This document shows positions 16,392-24,198 of a DNA stretch of 55,605 bases, piece after piece (positions within the stretch are counted from its first letter, which is position 1; each line of letters opens with the position of its first letter). The position numbers were made by a program, and so were the translations under genes. A model generated the notes under the pieces. It saw nothing but the letters and a program-made list of their open reading frames with translations. It searched no databases and had not been told where the DNA came from. Origin of the DNA: Rhizobium sp. Q54 (GTDB taxonomy: Bacteria > Pseudomonadota > Alphaproteobacteria > Reyranellales > Reyranellaceae); contig CAMDOT010000010.1 of the NCBI GenBank assembly GCA_945903635.1, positions 1 to 55,605 on the forward strand, in the 5' to 3' direction.

Positions 16392-18734
16392 CTATTCGCG
16401 GTTCAGCACTCGCCACACCTTTTCAGGGGTTGCCGGCATGTCGATGTGATTGACGCCGTGTTCGGCGAGCGCATCGACCACCGCATTCATCACGGAAGGC
16501 AGCGCGCCGGCACATCCCGCCTCGCCGCAGCCCTTGATGCCCAGCCGGTTGGTCTTGCACGGCACGGACTGGTTCTCGATCGAGAAGTCTGGCGCGTCAG
16601 ACGCACGCGGCATGGCGTAGTCCATGAAGGAGCCAGCCACCGGCTGGCCCTGCTGGTCGTAGACCGTGCGCTCCATCAACGCCTGGCCGATGCCTTGGAT
16701 GACACCGCCATGCGCCTGGCCTGCGACCAACATCGGATTGATGACCGTGCCGAAGTCGTTGACCATGAAATAGCGCACCACCTCGATTACGCCGGTGTCA
16801 CGGTCGATCTCGACTTCGGCGACGTGGCAGCCGTTGGGGAAGGAGAAGGGTGGATTGTCCGAGATGTGGCTGACATCGAGCGACTGCGGCAGGTCTGCCG
16901 GCAGCTTGAGGCCACCACGCAGCTTGTCAGCCAGCTCCAGGATGCTGATGCCACGATCTGTGCCGGCGATCACGAAGCGGCCATGCGCGAATTCCATGTC
17001 TACCGCCGAGGCTTCGAGCACATGGGCCGCGATCTGCTTGCCCTGCGCGATCAGTATGTCTCCGGCCTCCAGGAAGGCTTGGCTGGCAACCAGCGCCGAC
17101 TTCGACCCACCGGTGCCGCCACCCACCTTGAGCTGGTCGCTGTCGCCCTGCAGCAGGCGGAAACGCTCCAAAGGAATGCCGAGCTGGCTGCCCAGCACCT
17201 GCGCGAAGGGCGTGGCGTGACCCTGCCCGTAGTCGAGCGTGCCGCTCAGCATGGTGATCGTGCCGTCGTCCTCGAAGCGGACGCCGCCATACTCCTTGGC
17301 GGGCGGTCCCGTGACCTCGAGATACGAGCCGATGCCGCGGCCGCGCAGCTTGTTGCGCGCGGCACTCTCCTGCTTGCGCGCCTCGAAGCCCGACCAGTCC
17401 GCGGCCTTCAGGGCCTTGTCGAGCACCGACGTGAACTCGCCCGAATCGTAGTTCATGCCCGACGGCGCCTTATAGGGCATCTGCTCCGGCGCGATGTGAT
17501 TGCGCCGGCGCAAGTCGATGCGATCGATGCCCATCTCACGCGCTGCCGTGTCGATCAGGCGCTCCATGTAGTAATTGCCTTCGGGCCGTCCGGCGCCGCG
17601 GTAGGCGCCGACCGGCGTCGTGTTGGTGAACACGACCCTGGAATTCACCTCCATCGCCGGCGTCTTGTAGACGTCGATGACGTTCTTGACCGCGTTGGTC
17701 GTGGCCGGCATCGGCGGATAGATGTAGGCGCCGGCGTTGCCGGTGCCGCTCAGCCGCACGGCGAGGAACCTGCCGTCCTCGTCGAGTGCCAGCTCGGCAA
17801 TGCGTTGGTGATCGCGACCGGCATGGTCGCTCAGGAAGCTTTCGGAGCGTTCGTCGGTCCACTTCACCGGGCGGCCGAGCAGCTTGCCGCCCAGCAGCAG
17901 CGGCGCGTACTCGGGATAGACCTGCGACTTCATGCCGAACGAACCGCCGACATTGCCGGTCAGCACACGCAGCTTGTTCGGCGGCACGTTGAGCACGTCC
18001 TTGGCGAGGCTGCCGCGCAGGCCCATCACGCCCTGGCAACCGACATGCAAGGTCCAGCGCTCGGTCTTGGCATCATAGGAACCGATCGCCGAGCGCGGCT
18101 CCATGGCATTCACCACGATCCGGTTGGAGGCGATTTCGAGCCGGGTCACGTGCGCCGCCTCGGCGAAAGCCTTCTTCACCGCTTCGGCATCACCGTAGTG
18201 GAAATCGAGCACCAGGTTGCCGGGAGCGTCCTCGTGGATCTGCGGCGCGCCAGGTTTCAGGGCGTCGGCCGGGGTGGTGACGGCGGGCAGTTCCTCGATG
18301 TCGAGTTCGACGGCTTCGGCGGCATCCTTGGCCTGCACGGCCGTTTCAGCCACGACACAGGCCACGGCCTCGCCCACGAAGCGCACGCGGCCTTTGGCCA
18401 GCGACGGCCGGGGCGGTGTCTTCATCGGCTTGCCGTCGCGGTCGGGAATGTTGAGGCCGCATCGCATCGGCCCGAATCCTGCCGCTTCGAGATCGGCATT
18501 GGTGTAGATGGCAAGCACACCCGGCATCGCCTTCGCGGCGGATGCATCGATACCCTTCAGCACGCCGTGCGCGATCCTGCTGCGCACCATCACGGCATAG
18601 GCCTGGCCCGGCGGATTGATGTCGTCGGTGTAGCGTCCCTGGCCGCGTAGCAGCTTGGGATCCTCGGAGCGCGGCACGGACTGGCCAACGCCGAATTTCA
18701 TCAAGGCAAGACCGGTGTCGTCGAACGAGTCCAT
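16392..18734 (-). CDS. Xanthine dehydrogenase-family molybdopterin-binding subunit (form II CoxL-like)
   Basis: The 780-aa protein carries the a/b-hammerhead domain (GRYTDDINPPGQAYAVMVRS) and the MoCo-binding domains. Cofactor and active-site marks are GGSFGMK near residue 270, AYRGAGRPEG (the form II CoxL-type loop, not the form I AYRCSFR of true CO dehydrogenase) and GIKGCGEAG, with the catalytic glutamate near residue 743. It should be the large subunit of an aldehyde, aromatic or purine hydroxylase. The FAD and 2Fe-2S subunit genes are absent from the neighbourhood. It follows the NIPSNAP gene 79 nt away on the same strand. Confidence 0.92.
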   Translation of the reverse strand: MDSFDDTGLALMKFGVGQSVPRSEDPKLLRGQGRYTDDINPPGQAYAVMVRSRIAHGVLKGIDASAAKAMPGVLAIYTNADLEAAGFGPMRCGLNIPDRDGKPMKTPPRPSLAKGRVRFVGEAVACVVAETAVQAKDAAEAVELDIEELPAVTTPADALKPGAPQIHEDAPGNLVLDFHYGDAEAVKKAFAEAAHVTRLEIASNRIVVNAMEPRSAIGSYDAKTERWTLHVGCQGVMGLRGSLAKDVLNVPPNKLRVLTGNVGGSFGMKSQVYPEYAPLLLGGKLLGRPVKWTDERSESFLSDHAGRDHQRIAELALDEDGRFLAVRLSGTGNAGAYIYPPMPATTNAVKNVIDVYKTPAMEVNSRVVFTNTTPVGAYRGAGRPEGNYYMERLIDTAAREMGIDRIDLRRRNHIAPEQMPYKAPSGMNYDSGEFTSVLDKALKAADWSGFEARKQESAARNKLRGRGIGSYLEVTGPPAKEYGGVRFEDDGTITMLSGTLDYGQGHATPFAQVLGSQLGIPLERFRLLQGDSDQLKVGGGTGGSKSALVASQAFLEAGDILIAQGKQIAAHVLEASAVDMEFAHGRFVIAGTDRGISILELADKLRGGLKLPADLPQSLDVSHISDNPPFSFPNGCHVAEVEIDRDTGVIEVVRYFMVNDFGTVINPMLVAGQAHGGVIQGIGQALMERTVYDQQGQPVAGSFMDYAMPRASDAPDFSIENQSVPCKTNRLGIKGCGEAGCAGALPSVMNAVVDALAEHGVNHIDMPATPEKVWRVLNRE

Positions 18735-18761
18735 ACGCTAACCCCCGCAAATTCCAAGCCA

Positions 18762-18793
18762 CCTCACCCCGAGGATCTCTCCTCGGGGTGAGG
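18762..18793. repeat. Perfect 14-bp stem-loop between NIPSNAP and molybdoenzyme genes
   Basis: CCTCACCCCGAGGA at 18762-18775 is followed by the loop TCTC and then its exact reverse complement at 18780-18793. No T-run follows on either strand, so a Rho-independent terminator is unlikely. The sequence resembles short dispersed palindromes found between genes in alphaproteobacteria. It could adjust expression between the two genes of the unit. Confidence 0.75.
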
Positions 18794-18813
18794 CAGTCCG
18801 TTCCTGATCGATC

Positions 18814-19452
18814 CTACTTCAGCGGCGAGTAATTCGTCGGCAGCAGCAAGGTCGAATGCATCGCCTGTAGTTTCACCGGACCCTTGGCGAGATAGGCCTG
18901 CCACGCCGGATCCTTCATCGCCGCACCGCGCGCCTCGAAGCGCTCCTGCAGGTTCTTGTAGCGCCAGAGGTGGATCCACTCGTTGGGCTGCGGGAACTCG
19001 CCCGTCCAGGCACCCCAGATCGGCGAGTACTTCTCACGCGCGGCCTGCACCTCCTTGAAGTCTTTGCCGTACTGGACGGCGCCACCCATGTTGCAAAGAT
19101 AGACGCGCAGCTCGTAGATGTTGCCGCTGGTGCCGTCGTCCGGGCGAATATCGACCACAGGATTCATGAGCCGCAGGTCCTGGCGCTCGATCAGCGGGCG
19201 GATCACCGGCACATAGCCTTCGGTCCACGGCTTGTGCTTGCCGAGCTCACCGCGCAGTCGCGTGCGTTCTTCGTAGCTGTCGTACTTCCACAGATGCCAG
19301 ATCTGATTCAGCGCGCCGAACTCGGCCGTCCAGTAGCCGTGGTTCACGCCAAAATTCTGGCCGCGCGCCGGCCGGCCGATCGTCTCGGCAGCCTTGAGAT
19401 ATTCCGGCATCTTGCCGGGCTTCAGCGTGTAGGTACGAAGCTCGTAGACCAT
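18814..19452 (-). CDS. NIPSNAP family protein
   Basis: The 212-aa protein is made of two dimeric alpha/beta-barrel repeats: residues about 1-105 (VYELRTYTLKPGKMPEYL, IWHLWKYDSYEERTRLR) and 112-212 (IYELRVYLCNMGG, WIHLWRYKNLQERFEAR). NIPSNAP domains are often found with catabolic enzymes in bacteria, with no fixed reaction. It sits 11 nt after the enolase-superfamily gene and before the molybdoenzyme gene, so the three probably form one transcript. Confidence 0.88.
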   Translation of the reverse strand: MVYELRTYTLKPGKMPEYLKAAETIGRPARGQNFGVNHGYWTAEFGALNQIWHLWKYDSYEERTRLRGELGKHKPWTEGYVPVIRPLIERQDLRLMNPVVDIRPDDGTSGNIYELRVYLCNMGGAVQYGKDFKEVQAAREKYSPIWGAWTGEFPQPNEWIHLWRYKNLQERFEARGAAMKDPAWQAYLAKGPVKLQAMHSTLLLPTNYSPLK

Positions 19453-19463
19453 GTCATTTCCTC

Positions 19464-20648
19464 TCAGGGATGGGGATTCTTGGGCGGATGCGCGCGCACC
19501 GCCTCCTCGTTGATGTCAGCGCCCCAGCCCGGCCGGGTGGGCACGATCAGCTCACCATTCTGGATGACCGGGGGATGCGTGACCAGATCGTCCTTCCACG
19601 GTACGTCGTCGATATCGATTTCCATGATGCGGAAGTTGGGCATGGCGGCGCACAGGTGCGCGCTCATCAAGGTCGACATGTGGCCGTAGAAATTGTGCGG
19701 CGCGCAGTTGATCTCGTAGGCTTCCGCCATGGTCGAGATCTTGAAGGACTCGGCTAGCCCGTTCCACGGCACATCGATGATCGACACATCGATCGAGCGA
19801 TTCTCGAAGAACGGCCGGAATTGGCGGCGGCCGAACAGCGATTCGCAGGAGGCGATCGGCATCGAGGCGCGGTCGCGGATCAGCCGCAGTCCTTCGGGAT
19901 CGTAGGAATCGATCTCCAGCCAGAAGAGATTGTAGGGCTCGCAGGTGCGCGCGACCTTGATGTAGCCCTCGGTCTTGAAGTTGAAGTTGGTGTCGAGAAG
20001 GATGCCCATGTCGTGGCCGGCGCCCTGGCGGAAAGCCGCCAGCCCGTCGGAGATCGCGGCCAGCGTCGCACCATCGGCGTTGAGCTCGGGTCCGCCTGCG
20101 GTGCGGCCAAATCCCGGCTGGTGCATGTTGGGCGGATCGAGATCGAAGCGGAAGATGTTGGTTTTCAGCGCCTTGAACCCACGCTCTTTCACATGCTTGC
20201 CGAGCTTCACCACGTCGTCGAACGAGCGCACCGGCTCGACGCCCATCACCTCGGCATTGCGGAAACGGTAGCTGCCGCAATGCGACCAGTAGAGCGGCAG
20301 GCGGTCACGCACCGGACCGCCGAACAGGGCGCAGACCGGAATGCCGAGGGCTTTCGCCTTCACATCCAGAAGGGCGTTCTCGATCGCCGCCATCGCCTGC
20401 TGGTTGATGCCGCCCGGCGCCTGGCGCGTGATGGCATAGAAGGTCGTCATGATGCGCTCGATCGGCCGCGGATCCTGGCCGACGAGGCTTGCCGCCATAC
20501 GGCGAATTACGGCGGTAAGGCCGGCGCTGCCGTAGCCTTCGTTGTATTCCGACCAGCCGACCAGGCCATCGTCGGTCGTGATCTTGAGAAAGGAGAAGTC
20601 ACGCCAGCCGGCGTCGCAATGCAAATCCTCGATTTTGACGATTTTCAT
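19464..20648 (-). CDS. Mandelate racemase/muconate lactonizing enzyme family protein
   Basis: The 394-aa protein has an enolase-superfamily capping domain (1-125) and a barrel domain. Metal ligands are seen as D219 (ILLDTNFN), E245 (FWLEIDS) and E269 (ASCESLF). An Asp-His dyad fits D292 (IIDVPWNG) and H318 (CAPHNFYGH). The usual Lys-x-Lys base pair reads Lys162-Thr-Asn164, so only one lysine is kept, implying dehydratase or one-sided chemistry on an acid sugar or related acid. GGGAGGAA precedes the ATG at 20648. Confidence 0.88.
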   Translation of the reverse strand: MKIVKIEDLHCDAGWRDFSFLKITTDDGLVGWSEYNEGYGSAGLTAVIRRMAASLVGQDPRPIERIMTTFYAITRQAPGGINQQAMAAIENALLDVKAKALGIPVCALFGGPVRDRLPLYWSHCGSYRFRNAEVMGVEPVRSFDDVVKLGKHVKERGFKALKTNIFRFDLDPPNMHQPGFGRTAGGPELNADGATLAAISDGLAAFRQGAGHDMGILLDTNFNFKTEGYIKVARTCEPYNLFWLEIDSYDPEGLRLIRDRASMPIASCESLFGRRQFRPFFENRSIDVSIIDVPWNGLAESFKISTMAEAYEINCAPHNFYGHMSTLMSAHLCAAMPNFRIMEIDIDDVPWKDDLVTHPPVIQNGELIVPTRPGWGADINEEAVRAHPPKNPHP

Positions 20649-20709
20649 GATGGTTCCTCCCGAGCTTGCCTCAGCATAGACTAGGCAGCAGCCACCGCGG
20701 GATGAATCA

Positions 20710-21387
20710 ATGCCCCTATTCGGCAAAGGAATGCTGGTCGTCTTTTCCGAGGTGAAGGCGCGCGATGAGCGTGACTTCAACGAGTGGTACAATCGCGAGC
20801 ACATCGACGAGCGGATCAACCTGCCGGGTTTCCATCGCGCCCGCCGCTACGTTGCGGTCAGCGGCTCGCCCAAATACCTCGCCACTTACGAATGCGACAG
20901 CGTCGGCGACCTCGCGACGCCGGGCTACCTGCAGTTGCTGGCCAACCAGACGCCGTGGACCCAGGCGGTGATGGCCAAGTTCACTCAGTTTCGCCGGCTG
21001 ACGCTCCGCACCCAGGTCGACCTGACGCACGGTGTCGGCGGCATGGTCGCCTGCATCCGGTTCGTCCCCGACCCGCGCGAACGCAAGCCGCTGGTCGCCT
21101 GGCTGCAGGAGACCGTCCTGCCGCGCATCATCGCCCGGCCCGGCCTGCTGGGCGCGTTCGCGGCCGAAACCGATCTGGAGGTCACCAATGCCCCGCTGCA
21201 GGCAAAGAGCATGGACCATCCCAAGGCCGACGAAGCAGAATGGGTGGTGATGCTCGAAGGCGCCGACGCAGCCTCGGTGGGCGCCGCCGCGCGGGCCCAT
21301 TTCAAGCTTGCGACCCTGAAGCCGTTCGGCGTCACCTCGGCGCCGACGATCGGCACCTATCGCCTGCTCTTCGGCAATCAGAGATGA
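20710..21387 (+). CDS. EthD/DUF4286-like dimeric alpha-beta barrel protein
   Basis: The 225-aa protein has an N-terminal ferredoxin-like half (GMLVVFSEVKARDERDFNEWYNREHIDERI, LPGFHRARRYVAV) and a similar second half. This resembles EthD-like or DUF4286 proteins, which accompany degradation pathways. It starts 61 bp from the divergent enolase-superfamily gene, so a shared promoter region and pathway are possible. Its stop codon lies in the first copy of a 17-bp tandem repeat. Confidence 0.7.
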   Translation: MPLFGKGMLVVFSEVKARDERDFNEWYNREHIDERINLPGFHRARRYVAVSGSPKYLATYECDSVGDLATPGYLQLLANQTPWTQAVMAKFTQFRRLTLRTQVDLTHGVGGMVACIRFVPDPRERKPLVAWLQETVLPRIIARPGLLGAFAAETDLEVTNAPLQAKSMDHPKADEAEWVVMLEGADAASVGAAARAHFKLATLKPFGVTSAPTIGTYRLLFGNQR

Positions 21388-21424
21388 GGGGCAATCAGAG
21401 ATGAGGGGCAACCAGAGATGAGGC
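21374..21424 (+). repeat. Three tandem copies of a 17-bp unit
   Basis: GCAATCAGAGATGAGGG occurs at 21374-21390 and 21391-21407, with a third copy at 21408-21424 changed at two positions. The first copy supplies the last codons and TGA of the upstream gene. This looks like recent slippage or duplication at a gene end. Confidence 0.9.
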
Positions 21425-21491
21425 GCCGTGACGCGCTTTGATGACGGAACTTTGACCTTCCGTTGATCGGACCATGACGTAGGTTGACCTC

Positions 21492-22343
21492 GTGTCCACC
21501 CAACGAAAGATCTTCTGGCTACGGCTCGTCACGCTGATCGGTCTTTGCCTGCCTGCGCTGGAGCTCGCGTGGCGCTGGTACGCCGACGAACTGGGGCCTC
21601 GCCCGGTCACCGTGGCGACGCACGCCACCGGCGACTGGGCCGTCATCTTCCTGCTGCTGTCGCTGGCGATGACGCCGCTTCGGGCGACGCTCGACTGGAT
21701 GCCGCTGGTGCACATCCGTCGCCGCATCGGCGTCGCCGCGGCGCTCTATGCCGGCGCCCATCTCCTGATCTATGTGCTCGACCAGAAATGGAACCTGATC
21801 GTCGTCGCGACGGAGATCGCCAAGCGCTTCTACCTGACAATCGGCTTCGTGGCGTTGCTGGCGCTTGTGGCGCTCGCCGTCACCTCGACCGACGGCTGGC
21901 AAAAGCGGCTCAAGCGCAACTGGAAGCGCCTGCACTGGCTGATCTATCCGGCGGCGCTGCTGGCGATCGTGCACTTCTTCATCCAGTCCAAGGTCAAGAT
22001 CGGCGAAGCGGCTTTCGCCGCAGGCCTGCTCGCCTGGCTGATGCTGTGGCGCGCCCTGCCGCCGCGCCTGCGCACGCGCTACCTTGGCCTCCTGCTGCTG
22101 GCGACCGGCGCCACGCTGGCCACCGTCGTCTTCGAGGCGGCCTGGTACGGCCTGGTGAACAACATCGATCCCGTGCGCGTGCTGGCCGCCAACATCGATC
22201 CCGACCTGGCACCGCGGCCGGCGCAGAAGGTGCTCGTGGCCTCCCTCGCGGTCGTGGCGATCGTGGCGGTCCGCCGCGGCTTCGCCATCGCCAATAGGCT
22301 CTGGACGAAGCGCTATATCCAACGGACTATACCGACTTCCTGA
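21492..22343 (+). CDS. msrQ: MsrQ, haem-binding membrane subunit of methionine sulfoxide reductase
   Basis: The 283-aa integral membrane protein is of the ferric-reductase-like transmembrane type (YedZ/MsrQ). Haem-ligand histidines fit the helices with LVHIRRRIGVAAALYAGAHLLIYV and RLHWLIYPAALLAIVHFF. The C-terminal part (about 190-283) is longer than in E. coli MsrQ. MsrQ passes electrons from the quinone pool to periplasmic MsrP, a molybdopterin enzyme. No msrP is visible here. The start is a GTG at 21492. The gene is followed 12 nt later by modB. Confidence 0.8.
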   Translation: MSTQRKIFWLRLVTLIGLCLPALELAWRWYADELGPRPVTVATHATGDWAVIFLLLSLAMTPLRATLDWMPLVHIRRRIGVAAALYAGAHLLIYVLDQKWNLIVVATEIAKRFYLTIGFVALLALVALAVTSTDGWQKRLKRNWKRLHWLIYPAALLAIVHFFIQSKVKIGEAAFAAGLLAWLMLWRALPPRLRTRYLGLLLLATGATLATVVFEAAWYGLVNNIDPVRVLAANIDPDLAPRPAQKVLVASLAVVAIVAVRRGFAIANRLWTKRYIQRTIPTS

Positions 22344-22355
22344 ACGGAAGAAGGC

Positions 22356-23045
22356 ATGACAGCGGAAGAGTGGACGGCGGTACGACTAAGCCTGCTGGTC
22401 GCGACCACGGCGACGGCGGCCAGCCTGCCGCTGGGCATCGCCGTTGCCTGGCTGCTGGCGCGCGGGCGTTTCTGGGGCAAGAGCCTGGTCGACACGCTGG
22501 TCCACCTGCCGCTCATCATGCCGCCCGTGGTGACGGGCTACCTGCTGCTGCTCACCTTCGGCCGGCGCACGCCGATCGGCGCCTTCCTGGCCGATGAATT
22601 GGGCATCGTCTTCTCGTTCCGCTGGACCGGCGCGGCGCTCGCCTGCGCGGTCATGGGCTTTCCGCTGCTGGTGCGGGCCGTCCGGCTCTCGATCGAGGCG
22701 GTGGATGCACGGCTCGAGGCGGCGGCCGGAACGCTCGGCGCCAACCCGCTGTGGGTGTTCGCCACCGTTACCCTGCCGCTCAGCCTGCCCGGGGTAATTG
22801 CCGGCGCCATCCTGTGCTTCGCCAAGGCGATGGGCGAGTTCGGCGCCACCATCACCTTCGTGTCGAACATCCCGGGCGAGACGCAGACCCTGCCCTCGAT
22901 GATCTACACGCTCACCCAGATTCCCGGCGGCGATGCCGGCGCGCTTCGCCTGACGCTGATATCGATTGCCCTGTCGATGCTGGCCCTGCTGGGGTCCGAA
23001 TTGCTCGCGCGCCGGATCGGCGCCCGGCGGACAGCCGTCGCGTGA
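22356..23045 (+). CDS. modB: Molybdate ABC transporter permease ModB
   Basis: The 229-aa inner-membrane permease has about five or six helices. It has the coupling-loop (EAA) motif EAAAGTLGANPLWVFATVTLPLSLPGVIAG, split here across the conserved Gly, and the ModB-type segments LPLIMPPVVTGYLLL and AMGEFGATITFVSNIPGETQTLP. It pairs with ModC, whose GTG start overlaps the TGA of modB by 4 nt (GTGA). A modA binding-protein gene is not adjacent. Confidence 0.93.
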   Translation: MTAEEWTAVRLSLLVATTATAASLPLGIAVAWLLARGRFWGKSLVDTLVHLPLIMPPVVTGYLLLLTFGRRTPIGAFLADELGIVFSFRWTGAALACAVMGFPLLVRAVRLSIEAVDARLEAAAGTLGANPLWVFATVTLPLSLPGVIAGAILCFAKAMGEFGATITFVSNIPGETQTLPSMIYTLTQIPGGDAGALRLTLISIALSMLALLGSELLARRIGARRTAVA

Positions 23046-24106
23046 GCCTGGACGTCGACGTCGATCACGTCCGCGAGCACTTCCGGCTCACGGCACGCTT
23101 CTCGTCCGCACCAGGACTCACGGCGCTGTTCGGCCGCTCAGGCTCGGGCAAGTCGACGCTGGTCGACATTATCGGTGGCCTCGTGCGGCCGACGCGCGGC
23201 CGGGTCGCGATCGACGGCCAGGTGCTGGTCGACACCGAACGCGGCGTCTTCGTGCCCAAGCATCGCCGCCGTGTCGGTTATGTCTTCCAGGACAGCCGGC
23301 TCTTCCCCCACCTCAGCGTCCGCAACAACCTCCTGTATGGCCGCTGGTTCGCGCGGCCGGACGGCGGCGCGTCGAGCGATCTGGCGTCGGTGGTAAAGCT
23401 GCTGGACATCGGCCCCCTGCTCGACCGCCGCCCCGACTCGCTTTCGGGCGGCGAGAAGCAGCGGGTCGCCATCGGCCGCGCACTGCTCGCCCATCCACGC
23501 CTGCTCCTGATGGATGAGCCGCTGGCCTCGCTCGATGAGGCACGGCGGGCGGAAGTCCTGCCCTACATCGAGCGGCTACGCGACGACGCCGGCGTGCCGG
23601 TCGTCTACGTCAGCCACTCCGTGGCCGAAGTGGCGCGGCTCGCGACCACCGTGGTGATCCTGACCGAGGGCAAAGTAACGGCCGTGGGGCCGGTGCTCGA
23701 CATCCTGCCTTTGGCCGATACGGGCGACGCCGGCGGCGTGCTCGACGCCACGGTGGCGCGCCACGACGAGGCCTTCCAGCTCACGGTCCTGGCATCCGAT
23801 GCCGGCGAACTGCAGGTGCCGAGGCTGACCGCCCCGGTCGGGGCCCCGGTGCGCGCCTATATCCGCGCCCGCGACGTGATGATCTCGCTCAGGCCGCCCG
23901 AGGAGATCAGCGCGCTCAACGTGCTGGCCGGCCGCATCGCCTCGATCGCGCCCAGTCCGAATGGCGCGCAGGCTGATGTGCGGCTCGACTGCAACGGCGC
24001 CACGCTGATGGCGCGCGTCACAGCCAAGTCGGTGCAGCGCCTCGCGCTGGCGCCCGGTCGGCCGGTGTTCGCCGTCATCAAGAGTGTCTCCTTCGAGCGC
24101 AGCTAG
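23042..24106 (+). CDS. modC: Molybdate ABC transporter ATP-binding protein ModC
   Basis: The 354-aa ATPase has Walker A FGRSGSGKSTL (residues about 31-41), Q-loop YVFQDSRLFPHL, signature LSGGEKQRVAIGRAL, Walker B LLLMDEPLASLD and the switch His in YVSHSV. The C-terminal TOBE/MOP molybdate-binding domain starts near residue 290 (LNVLAGRIASIAPSPNGAQ). I chose the GTG at 23042, overlapping modB, because the open frame further upstream lies inside modB and is not conserved in character. Confidence 0.93.
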   Translation: MSLDVDVDHVREHFRLTARFSSAPGLTALFGRSGSGKSTLVDIIGGLVRPTRGRVAIDGQVLVDTERGVFVPKHRRRVGYVFQDSRLFPHLSVRNNLLYGRWFARPDGGASSDLASVVKLLDIGPLLDRRPDSLSGGEKQRVAIGRALLAHPRLLLMDEPLASLDEARRAEVLPYIERLRDDAGVPVVYVSHSVAEVARLATTVVILTEGKVTAVGPVLDILPLADTGDAGGVLDATVARHDEAFQLTVLASDAGELQVPRLTAPVGAPVRAYIRARDVMISLRPPEEISALNVLAGRIASIAPSPNGAQADVRLDCNGATLMARVTAKSVQRLALAPGRPVFAVIKSVSFERS

Positions 24107-24198
24107 ACGCGGATCATGACGATCTCAAGACGTTGCAGGCGATTTCCCGGCGTCGCCAAAGAGGCTAGGAGTGTAGTCCGCTCCCGACGAGGCTGCCT

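Noticed and set aside
16446-18650. Long open frame (734 codons) on the plus strand across the molybdoenzyme gene
   Set aside because: It is a shadow of a real high-GC gene on the other strand; the translation is rich in His, Arg and Gly and has no domain features.
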